Below are positions 1 through 5,284 of a DNA stretch of 7,349 nt, one piece after another. The notes below the pieces were generated by a model. That model had not been told where the DNA came from, made no database searches, and saw only the letters and a list, made by a program, of their open reading frames with translations. Source of the stretch: an uncultured Verrucomicrobiota bacterium (GTDB lineage Bacteria; Verrucomicrobiota; Verrucomicrobiia; Chthoniobacterales; SZAS-18). How positions within the stretch are numbered: position 1 is the stretch's first letter; each line of letters starts with the position of its first letter. The stretch lies in NCBI GenBank assembly GCA_937871685.1, contig CALMOL010000504.1, forward strand, positions 298-7,646, given 5' to 3'. A program made the translations under genes and the position numbers.

Positions 1-102
1 CTGCCCGACGACCGGCTCGATCCGCACCCCGTCGAGCAGATCGTCCTGCGCCGCGGACGCGGCGGATTCCGAGAGGAGGGCGAAGTCCCGGCGCTGAAGC
101 AC
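1..102 (-). CDS. Possible 5' end of an unidentified gene cut by the left edge (GTG start)
   Basis: Reading leftward from a GTG at 102-100 gives 34 open codons ending at the window edge; the peptide begins VLQRRDFALLSESAAS and continues with an acidic DDLLDG stretch. About 31 of 34 codons end in G or C, the pattern of the other genes here, and the orientation matches the leftward cluster that starts further right. An in-frame stop lies at 126-124, so the start must fall between there and the edge; no ATG is available and no Shine-Dalgarno sequence is visible. The exactly complementary plus-strand frame (1-150, stop TGA at 148-150) is also open and could instead be the tail of a rightward gene. 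I recognise no family in either reading. The minus-strand call rests only on codon pattern and orientation. Confidence 0.3.
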   Translation of the reverse strand, partial: MLQRRDFALLSESAASAAQDDLLDGVRIEPVVGQ

Positions 103-347
103 CGGGCTATCATCGGCCGCCGCTCACGCGGCTGGCCGTCACGCGGGTGAGGACACGCTGGGATCGAAGCGACACCCAAACAAGTCAACGGTTATGGGCC
201 GCGCCCCAGGAATCTACCTCCGTGTCCGAAACGGCGGAAGGCTTGCCCATCGGATCGTCGGCTACCACATCCTTGGCTCAATCCTTCAGCGGATAGGTGG
301 GCCAGGCTTCTGGACATGGGTCAAGGATTTGGGCGCCCGAGGCCGGC
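103..347. other. Intergenic stretch, no supported gene
   Basis: This 245-base stretch lies between the lipoprotein stop codon and the doubtful gene at the left edge. Base choice is less skewed than in the neighbouring genes and short open frames here have no consistent codon pattern. A bulged inverted repeat (CTCAC at 123-127 with GTGAG at 147-151) is the only local structure noticed. On the minus strand a TTGACT at 188-183 resembles a -35 box, but the hexamer 17 bases further (GATCCC) is a poor -10. No convincing terminator follows the lipoprotein gene. Confidence 0.5.
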
Positions 348-1085
348 CTACTTCCCGATCTGGTCGGGCAGCGCGGCGGCGAGTTCCTTCTTGAGATTGT
401 TTACCAGGCTGGTGAGGGCGGCGTCCGTCATCGTCTTCGCCGGGTTTTCGCCCCCGCGGGTGCGGAAGCTGACGCCCTCGTCCGAGTTCGCCGATTGGGT
501 CCATTGGGCCAGCAGCTTTCCGTCCTTGAGGTCGTAAAGGAAGAACGCCATGACCACGCGGCCGCCGCGGAAGGTCTTCTCGTCGATGTAGGCGGGCGCC
601 TCGTATTCGACCGGGCGATACACGCCGAGGTAGCGGATGGGATCGATGTCGCTTTTCACCTCGGCGAGATAGCTTTTGGGCTGTGGCTCATCCAGGCTGA
701 AGGCAGGCAAGACCGAGGGCTGGGCGAGCCACCCGAGCCCCCGGCGCAGCCCGCCGCCGAGGATGAGGTTCGGGGTGGTATCTCCGCCGGCCGCCCCCGC
801 GGGATCGGTGAGCTCGAGCGCGTGCATGAAGACCAGGTTCCCCTTGGAGGAGTCTGAATATAGGACGGGCTTGGGGTTGAGCCCGGTGGCCTTGATCTCG
901 CGGGCGGCCGCGGCCGGGGGCGGCAGCTCGGCGGCGATCTGGCGCAGGCGGGCGCGGAGTGGCTCGTATTGCGGGCGGAGTTCGTCGAGCCATTCGGAGG
1001 CCTTCTTTTTCTTCTCGCAGCCCCCGAGCAGGGGCAGAAGGAGCAGGAGGAGCACGGTCAACCGGCAGGAGGTTTTTTGGATCAT
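348..1085 (-). CDS. Predicted lipoprotein of unknown function, 245 aa
   Basis: The product starts with a type II signal peptide: a short N-region with K4 and R8, a Leu-rich core at residues 9-20, and a lipobox LGGC at 20-23, so C23 should be lipidated and become the mature N-terminus. The +2 residue is Glu, not Asp, which under the E. coli Lol rule would favour the outer membrane; whether that rule applies here is unknown. A KKKK run follows immediately. The rest (about 220 residues) looks like a soluble periplasmic domain with no further membrane segment. It contains phrases such as DDIDPIRYLGVYRP-like strands and FFLYDLKDGKLLAQW, suggesting a beta-rich fold, but I recognise no family. ATG at 1085 is the only start that gives a proper signal peptide. 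The same frame stays open upstream across the hydantoinase gene, but that extension is an antisense-register artefact. It is separated from the hydantoinase by 305 bases carrying two hairpins, so co-transcription is uncertain. Confidence 0.85.
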   Translation of the reverse strand: MIQKTSCRLTVLLLLLLPLLGGCEKKKKASEWLDELRPQYEPLRARLRQIAAELPPPAAAAREIKATGLNPKPVLYSDSSKGNLVFMHALELTDPAGAAGGDTTPNLILGGGLRRGLGWLAQPSVLPAFSLDEPQPKSYLAEVKSDIDPIRYLGVYRPVEYEAPAYIDEKTFRGGRVVMAFFLYDLKDGKLLAQWTQSANSDEGVSFRTRGGENPAKTMTDAALTSLVNNLKKELAAALPDQIGK

Positions 1086-1252
1086 GCGTGATTCTGGCCG
1101 GAAAAACCGGGGACCGCCAACGGGCGCTGAAAATCGGCCCCGCGGCCCGGCCACCGCTTCGGCAGAAGCACGCGCGGACTCTTGCCGGAAGATGAGTTTG
1201 CCGCGCCAAGGCCGTCGCGAATCCATCCGGACGCAGCCGATCCTGACGGTGG

Positions 1253-1286
1253 AGGCGGCTTTGTCGGCGAAGCCGGCGTGCCGCCT
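1253..1286 (+). repeat. REP-like hairpin element, copy 1
   Basis: An imperfect palindrome. The outer stem is AGGCGGC (1253-1259) with GCCGCCT (1280-1286). The inner stem is GTCGGC (1263-1268) with GCCGGC (1272-1277), containing one T-G wobble. The loop is GAA, and a small internal loop (TTT opposite GT) separates the stems. It matches copy 2 at 1356-1390 when one is read on the opposite strand: about 30 of 34 aligned positions are identical. Its size, intergenic position and stem-loop form resemble bacterial REP/intergenic palindromic elements. Function is not shown. Confidence 0.7.
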
Positions 1287-1355
1287 GTGAATTCCTCCCG
1301 GGTGGTCGTCGCTCGTTGGAACGTGCGCTCGGCGGGCCACCCCGGAAATGGTTTG

Positions 1356-1390
1356 AGGCGGCACGTCCGCATTCGCGGACAGAGCCGCCT
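1356..1390 (-). repeat. REP-like hairpin element, copy 2, abutting the hydantoinase stop codon
   Basis: Outer stem AGGCGGC (1356-1362) with GCCGCCT (1384-1390); inner stem GTCCGC (1365-1370) with GCGGAC (1375-1380); four-base loop ATTC. Compared with copy 1 in the matching orientation, one inner pair is switched from G-C to C-G and another from T-G to T-A, so the stem is kept while the sequence changes. The element begins at the base directly after the hydantoinase TAG on the minus strand. It could act as a 3' mRNA-stabilising or attenuating hairpin; there is no T-run after it, so it is not a typical intrinsic terminator. Confidence 0.7.
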
Positions 1391-2773
1391 CTACAACGGG
1401 GCCGCCTCGCGCGGGAGGAACTTCCCCCGCCCCGGCGGGCCGACGAACTCGCCGTCGCGCACCATCACCTCGCCGCGGACGGTGACGACGTGGGGGCGGC
1501 CTTCCAGCTTCCAGCCCTCGAAGGCGGAGTAGTCCACGTTCATCGCCTGCCGGGCGGCGTGGATTTCGCCGCGCCACGCGGGATCGAACACGACGAGGTC
1601 CGCGTCCGAGCCGGGGGCGACGGTGCCCTTGCGCGGGAACAGGCCGAAGATCTTCGCCGCGCGCGTGCTGGCCACGTCCACGAAGCGATGGAGGTCCAGC
1701 CGGCCGGCGCGCACGCCGCGGGTCCACAGGAGGTTCACGCGGTCCTCCAGCGCGGGGATGCCGTTGGGGATCCGGGTGAAGTCGTCGCGGCCCATCGGCT
1801 TTTGCGCGGCGAAGTCGAAGGGGGCGTGGTCGGTGGCCACGGTCTGGATGAGGCCGCTTTGGAGGGCGTGCCACAGGGCATCCTGGTTCGCGCGGTCGCG
1901 CAGGGGCGGCGACATCACGTATTTGGCGCCCTCGAAGTCGGGGCGCTCGGCGTCGGTTTTGTCGAGCAGGAGATACTGGATCAGCGTCTCGATGTCCACG
2001 CGGACGCCGCGCGCCCGGGCCGCGAGCGCCTCGGCCAGCGCCTCGCGGCACGAGAGGTGGACAATGTAGGTGGAGGCGCCGGTCAGCTCCGCGAAGGACA
2101 GGAGGTGGTGCACGCCCTCCGCCTCCACGCGCGGCGGACGGCTCTCGTGGTGCCACTCGGGGCCGGTCTTGCCCGCGGCGAGCAACTCGCGCTGGCGCTC
2201 GGCCACGAGGGTCTCGTTCTCGCAGTGCGCGCACACCGTCACGCCGAGGCGGCGCGCGAGCTTGAGCGTGTGATAGAGCTCGGTGTCGTCGATGCCGAAC
2301 GCGCCCTTGTAGGCAAGGAAGACCTTGAACGACTGCACGCCGAGCCGGACGATCTCGGAGAGCTGCTCCTCGGCCGCGGCGTCGAAGCGCGTGACGCCCA
2401 TGTGGAAGGAGTAGTCGCACGCGGACCGGCCCTCGCTCTGCGCGCGCCACGTTTCCCAGCCTTCCCACGCCGACTGGGCGCGCGAGGGGCAGCACATGTC
2501 GAAGATCGTGGTGGTGCCGCCCATGAGCGCGGCGCGCGAGCCGGTCTCGTAGGAATCCTTCGAATGCGTGCCCATGAAGGGCAGGTAGATGTGCGTGTGC
2601 GGGTCGATGAAGCCCGGGAAGACGAGCTTGCCGGCCGCGTCGATCACCGTGGCATCGGGCGGCGCGGGCAGGTTCGGGCCGATGGCGGTGATGGTCTCGC
2701 CCTCGCACCACACGTCGGCATGAAAGTCGGAGTCGGCCGTGACGACGCGGCCGTTCTTGATGAGGAGGCTCAT
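1391..2773 (-). CDS. hydA: Dihydropyrimidinase / D-hydantoinase, 460 aa
   Basis: A cytoplasmic metal-dependent amidohydrolase that opens the ring of dihydrouracil or dihydrothymine (and 5-substituted hydantoins) to the N-carbamoyl amino acid, step two of reductive pyrimidine breakdown. The TIM-barrel metal site is complete: H59 and H61 in DPHTH, carbamylated lysine K150 in SFKVF, H183 in CAHCEN, H239 in IVHLSC and D315 in ATDHAP. Substrate contacts known for the family are also present: Y155, S288 in MSPPLR and N337 in IPNG. Spacings match Bacillus D-hydantoinase almost residue for residue. The small beta-sandwich domain is formed by the first 50 residues and the C-terminal 70. Length is normal for the family. 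I chose ATG at 2773 because MSLLIKNGRVVTA is the canonical start; a TTG six codons upstream (2791) is also open. The pyrimidine reductase gene lies upstream on the same strand, beyond the toxin-antitoxin pair, which supports dihydropyrimidine as the natural substrate. Metal and exact substrate cannot be fixed from sequence. Confidence 0.95.
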   Translation of the reverse strand: MSLLIKNGRVVTADSDFHADVWCEGETITAIGPNLPAPPDATVIDAAGKLVFPGFIDPHTHIYLPFMGTHSKDSYETGSRAALMGGTTTIFDMCCPSRAQSAWEGWETWRAQSEGRSACDYSFHMGVTRFDAAAEEQLSEIVRLGVQSFKVFLAYKGAFGIDDTELYHTLKLARRLGVTVCAHCENETLVAERQRELLAAGKTGPEWHHESRPPRVEAEGVHHLLSFAELTGASTYIVHLSCREALAEALAARARGVRVDIETLIQYLLLDKTDAERPDFEGAKYVMSPPLRDRANQDALWHALQSGLIQTVATDHAPFDFAAQKPMGRDDFTRIPNGIPALEDRVNLLWTRGVRAGRLDLHRFVDVASTRAAKIFGLFPRKGTVAPGSDADLVVFDPAWRGEIHAARQAMNVDYSAFEGWKLEGRPHVVTVRGEVMVRDGEFVGPPGRGKFLPREAAPL

Positions 2774-2794
2774 GGGTGTGCGCTCATTCAATTC

Positions 2795-2820
2795 AAAAAC
2801 GGGCGCGATGGAAAGCGCGC
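2795..2820 (-). terminator. Weak terminator-like hairpin between vapC and hydA
   Basis: On the minus strand, just after the toxin stop codon, GCGCG (2820-2816) can pair with CGCGC (2807-2803) across an eight-base loop. Three bases later comes a T5 run (2799-2795). The stem is only five pairs, so any termination would be weak. If active, it would cut transcription entering the hydantoinase gene from upstream, leaving only 21 bases before that gene's start. Confidence 0.3.
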
Positions 2821-2831
2821 AACCAACCTCA

Positions 2832-3239
2832 TCAGCGCTTCTCCGGCTGAAAAACCTTCAGGCCACGAAAGTGGCTGCGAAGGTAGCCGCGATCCGATGC
2901 CACCAGGCCAGCCCCCTGCTCCAGCGCGTGCGCGCCGATGAGGAAGTCAGGAATGAGGGTTTGCCGTGGACCGCCGGCACGGCGGTAGGCCGAATAAATT
3001 TCTCCCGCTCGGAAGGCCGTGGCCGGGGTGATCGGATCAAACTCGACCCCAAGCGCGGCAAGCCGTTCAATCATCGCCGCGAGGTCATCAAAGAATGGGG
3101 CCACCTCGGCGAGCACCACATCGCAGGCAACTAGGCGGTCCACCGCGCCGAGTGCCATCAGCAAGTCGAGCCAGTCCTGCCCATCGGGGTCCGGCCGGAT
3201 GATGGCAAGTAGGGCGGAGCTATCGACGCCGATCGCCAT
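2832..3239 (-). CDS. vapC: PIN-domain ribonuclease toxin, VapC family, 135 aa
   Basis: The probable toxin of a type II toxin-antitoxin pair; VapC-type PIN proteins are Mg2+-dependent endoribonucleases that usually cleave tRNA or rRNA and stop translation when the antitoxin is lost. The acidic catalytic set is visible: D6 in GVDSSALL, E45 in LAEVAP, D98 in IPDFLIGAHA and D116 in ASDRGYL. Length is typical for VapC. All four acidic positions being present suggests an active enzyme. The start ATG lies 20 bases inside the end of the antitoxin gene, the usual translational-coupling arrangement. By hand count about 36 of 135 codons end in A or T, far more than in the flanking metabolic genes, which suggests later acquisition. 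The PIN assignment is strong; the RNA target cannot be told. Confidence 0.92.
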   Translation of the reverse strand: MAIGVDSSALLAIIRPDPDGQDWLDLLMALGAVDRLVACDVVLAEVAPFFDDLAAMIERLAALGVEFDPITPATAFRAGEIYSAYRRAGGPRQTLIPDFLIGAHALEQGAGLVASDRGYLRSHFRGLKVFQPEKR

Positions 3240-3495
3240 TTTTCTTGGGCGCGAGTTCCACGGGTCCGCGCATCCACTCGATCCACTGCGCGGAGGTGCG
3301 TCCCTTCATCTTCTCCCGCGCGCAGCCCAGCACGGCTTGGGCGGCCACGGGATCGATCATTCGCCGAAACGTCAGCGAACCATCTTTCTCGTCGAACTTC
3401 AGGAGATGTCCCGGCCGTAATCCAAGCTTCTCCCGAATGGCGGCCGGGATGGTGACTTGGCCCTCGGGACCAATGCGAGCGGTCAGCGTGCTCAT
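3220..3495 (-). CDS. vapB: AbrB/MazE-fold antitoxin, VapB family, 91 aa
   Basis: The N-terminal half (about residues 3-46) is a swapped-hairpin AbrB DNA-binding domain, with the diagnostic GPEGQVTIPAAIREKLGLRPG phrase at roughly residues 9-29, split here as GPEGQVTIPAAIR then EKLGLRPG. Such dimers bind an operator over their own promoter and repress the pair. The C-terminal half is charged, with the helix-like segment SAQWIEWMRGPVEL (68-81), placed where VapB proteins wrap around the toxin. I chose ATG at 3495 because the AbrB fold begins at once with MSTLTARIG; the longer frame starts from TTG at 3528, only four bases past the preA stop, and adds 11 residues without domain character. The gene overlaps vapC by 20 bases. 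The 37 bases between preA and this ATG leave little space for an own promoter, so transcription may depend on preA or on a promoter inside it. Confidence 0.9.
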   Translation of the reverse strand: MSTLTARIGPEGQVTIPAAIREKLGLRPGHLLKFDEKDGSLTFRRMIDPVAAQAVLGCAREKMKGRTSAQWIEWMRGPVELAPKKNGDRRR

Positions 3496-3532
3496 GAGTG
3501 AACCTAGGCGCGGCAACAAGGGGGACAAGCCT

Positions 3533-4654
3533 TCACCGCGCCAGGGCGTCGGACTGCTTCACGAAGTCGTCGCCCTTCCACTCGGCGTCGTTGCGCACCA
3601 TGCCGGCGGCGGCCTTCGCGGCGTCGGCGGCCTTGCGCTCGCGCTGCATGCGGACCAGCTCGGCGTGCGTGGTGAACCACGGCAGGCTCTTGCCCTTGAA
3701 GTCGGCGATGGTCTCGAACCGGTGCTTCTCCATGAAGGCCAGCAGTTCCTCGCCGAACTGCTTCACCATCGGGTAGCCGAACTTCATCACGCCGGTGCAC
3801 ACCTGCACGGTGTCGGAGCCGAGCAGGATGAATTCGGCCGCGTCGGAGCCGGATTCCACGCCGCCGAGGCCGGAGAGCGTGCGGCCGGGGAATTCCTTGG
3901 CGATCACCTGCGCGACTTCCATGCACATGCGCAGCGCGATGGGCTTCACGGCGCGGGACGAGTAGCCGCCGGGCGTGGTGTAGCCCTCAACCGTCGGCTC
4001 GGGGCGCAGGGTGTCGAGGTTCACGCCGATGACCGAGCGGATCGTGTTGATGGCCGAGATGCCCTGCACGCCGGCGCGCAGGGCGGCGCGGGAGGGATCC
4101 TCGATGCGCGTGACGTTCGGCGTCATCTTCGCCCACACGGGCACCTTCGCGGCCGCCATCACCCAGCCGCAGACTTCCTCGAGGATCTCGGGGTTCTCGC
4201 CCATCGCGGCGCCCATCTTGCGCTCGGGCAGGCCGTGCGGGCAGGAGAAGTTCAGCTCGAAGGCGTCCACGCCGGCGTCCTGGCAGCGCTCGATCATCTC
4301 GATCCACGCGTCCTTCCGATATTCCTCCATCACGGAGGCGATGAGCGCGCCGGGCGGCTGGGAATCCTTGATGCGCTTGAACTCGGTGAGCCACGTCTCG
4401 AAGGGGCGGTCGGAGATCAGCTCGATGTTCTCCCAGCCGATGACCTCGCCGGAAAGCGCGTGGTGCTTGCCGTAACGCGGGGCGACGTTGACCACCTTGG
4501 AGTGGTCGAGCGAAATCGTCTTGGCGATCACCGCGCCCCAGCCGTCGCGGAAGGCGCGCTGGATCACGTTGAGGTTCGTGCCGGGGGGGCCGGAGCCGAT
4601 CACGAACGGGTTCGGGAGCTTGAGACCGTCAACGGTGGTGGCGAGCGACGACAT
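3533..4654 (-). CDS. preA: Dihydropyrimidine dehydrogenase catalytic subunit PreA-like, Fe-S domain absent, 373 aa
   Basis: An FMN-binding TIM-barrel enzyme reducing uracil/thymine to dihydropyrimidines, or running the reverse reaction. Residues known from mammalian DPD line up with conserved spacing. The catalytic loop ELNFSCPHG carries N135, S137 and C138 (DPD N668, S670, C671). Substrate Asn N76 lies in ENIELIS (N609), and N203-T204 in INT match N736-T737. FMN lysine K45 is in IAKT and K176 in AKMTPN (K709). GLGGVESG (262-269) and LGSDTVQVCTG form the phosphate site. The missing part is the usual C-terminal ferredoxin domain with two CxxCxxCxxxC clusters: E. coli PreA is about 411 residues, whereas this protein ends with an Ala/Lys/Asp-rich tail (340-373) without cysteines. 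So electrons must come by another route, or from a separate Fe-S protein not in the window. No PreT gene is seen. ATG at 4654 places the GLKLPNPF strand correctly. Upstream is a membrane-protein gene 70 bases away; downstream follows vapB. Confidence 0.92.
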   Translation of the reverse strand: MSSLATTVDGLKLPNPFVIGSGPPGTNLNVIQRAFRDGWGAVIAKTISLDHSKVVNVAPRYGKHHALSGEVIGWENIELISDRPFETWLTEFKRIKDSQPPGALIASVMEEYRKDAWIEMIERCQDAGVDAFELNFSCPHGLPERKMGAAMGENPEILEEVCGWVMAAAKVPVWAKMTPNVTRIEDPSRAALRAGVQGISAINTIRSVIGVNLDTLRPEPTVEGYTTPGGYSSRAVKPIALRMCMEVAQVIAKEFPGRTLSGLGGVESGSDAAEFILLGSDTVQVCTGVMKFGYPMVKQFGEELLAFMEKHRFETIADFKGKSLPWFTTHAELVRMQRERKAADAAKAAAGMVRNDAEWKGDDFVKQSDALAR

Positions 4655-4724
4655 GGCGTGGGTTATAGCCTCGGGGCGAGAGGCAGGGAAAGGCCGGATT
4701 GAGGGATTTTCTTTCCGGCGTCGT

Positions 4725-5105
4725 TCACCCGCCGCGCGTCGGCGTCTTCGTCCACGCGAGGAGGATCAGCGCGGCGAAGGCGAGGTCGATGATTCCCGCG
4801 GCGACCACTTGCCAGCCCTGCGCGCGGCCCAACGCGACGAGGATCAGGCAGGCCGCGCCGAAGGCGATCTTCTCCATCGCCCCAAACGGCATGATCGGCC
4901 GGTAGCGGATGGGGTCGCGCGCGATGAGCACGAAGACGAGCTGCCACGCCAGCGCGACGCCGAAGAAGCCGTAATAATACTCGGGATGCGAGAGGGCTCG
5001 CCCGCTGTCGGCCACCAGCTTCCCTTCGAGGAAGAACTGCGGGAGGATGGCGACGATGCCGTAAACGGCGGCGATCCAAAAGATGCGGGAAGGAAGCGGG
5101 CTCAT
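4725..5105 (-). CDS. Small four-helix membrane protein of unknown function, 126 aa
   Basis: Four hydrophobic segments are visible at about residues 8-26, 43-62, 75-93 and 99-118, joined by short loops. The second helix is followed by ARDPIRYRPIMPFGAMEK, and the last contains an Asp (D107) inside the membrane span. I recall this layout (helix, ARDP-x-RYRP, helix, GxxD helix) from small uncharacterised membrane proteins in many bacteria, but can assign no function. I chose ATG at 5105 because the first helix starts right after MSPLPSR; the frame runs 41 codons further upstream, but that part is Arg/Gly/Pro-rich with no domain character and would run into the glyS leader. It is 70 bases upstream of preA on the same strand and could share a transcript. 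A role in pyrimidine uptake is not supported: it is too small for known uracil permeases. Confidence 0.8.
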   Translation of the reverse strand: MSPLPSRIFWIAAVYGIVAILPQFFLEGKLVADSGRALSHPEYYYGFFGVALAWQLVFVLIARDPIRYRPIMPFGAMEKIAFGAACLILVALGRAQGWQVVAAGIIDLAFAALILLAWTKTPTRGG

Positions 5106-5223
5106 GCGCGCAGCAAAGCGGGCCGGACGACCAGGCGTCAAGTCCGCGGAACCCGCTGGCGGAACTCGTCGCGCCCCGCGGCCACTTTTGCCCCATGCAC
5201 CCTGGCTGTCTCGCTCCGCTCGG

Positions 5224-5252
5224 CTCACCGCTCACTTTTCACTTCTCACCTC
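5224..5252 (+). repeat. Four-unit 7-base tandem array in the glyS leader
   Basis: Four consecutive heptamers read CTCACCG, CTCACTT, TTCACTT, CTCACCT. The TCAC core recurs exactly every seven bases at 5225, 5232, 5239 and 5246. The array lies in the divergent gap between the membrane-protein gene and glyS, 32 bases before the glyS ATG. It may be an upstream regulator site or a translation-leader feature, or simple low-complexity sequence. Confidence 0.5.
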
Positions 5253-5284
5253 CCCCGACCGCGTCCACCGTCCCCGCCCTTTTT

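Larger units (their letters stand above)
1086..1390. other. 305-base gap between lipoprotein and hydantoinase genes, holding two hairpin elements
   Basis: No gene is supported here. Open frames on either strand are run-ons of neighbouring frames. The right part holds two related hairpin elements (annotated separately) separated by 69 bases. Near the lipoprotein start there is a minor CCGG/CCGG stem with an A5 loop at 1098-1110. I found no recognisable sigma-70 promoter for the lipoprotein gene and no hairpin followed by a U-run for the hydantoinase transcript. Confidence 0.6.

Noticed and set aside
160..188. Possible leftward promoter with TTGACT at 188-183
   Set aside because: At 17-base spacing the -10 position reads GATCCC, too far from TATAAT to claim.
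1086..2711. Extension of the lipoprotein frame into a 787-residue minus-strand open frame overlapping the hydantoinase gene
   Set aside because: Its first part is an Arg/Pro/Ala-rich out-of-frame reading of the hydantoinase gene. The lipoprotein has its own ATG, signal peptide and lipobox at 1085.
1316..2941. Long plus-strand open frame (541 codons) opposite the hydantoinase gene
   Set aside because: His/Ala/Gly/Arg-rich composition typical of antisense readings in GC-rich DNA, with the true gene on the other strand confirmed by all metal ligands.
2832..3495. Toxin-antitoxin pair as part of a larger mobile element
   Set aside because: No transposase, integrase, terminal inverted repeat or target duplication is visible around it.
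3245..4702. Long plus-strand open frame (485 codons) opposite preA
   Set aside because: Same antisense artefact; preA carries conserved catalytic and FMN residues.
4725..5105. Membrane protein as a pyrimidine transporter, given its place before preA
   Set aside because: Four helices and 126 residues do not fit NCS1, NCS2 or other known uracil permeases; proximity alone is not evidence.
5106..5140. Possible promoter for the membrane-protein gene with TTGACG on the minus strand
   Set aside because: The matching -10 is poor (CTTTGC) and would lie almost on the start codon.
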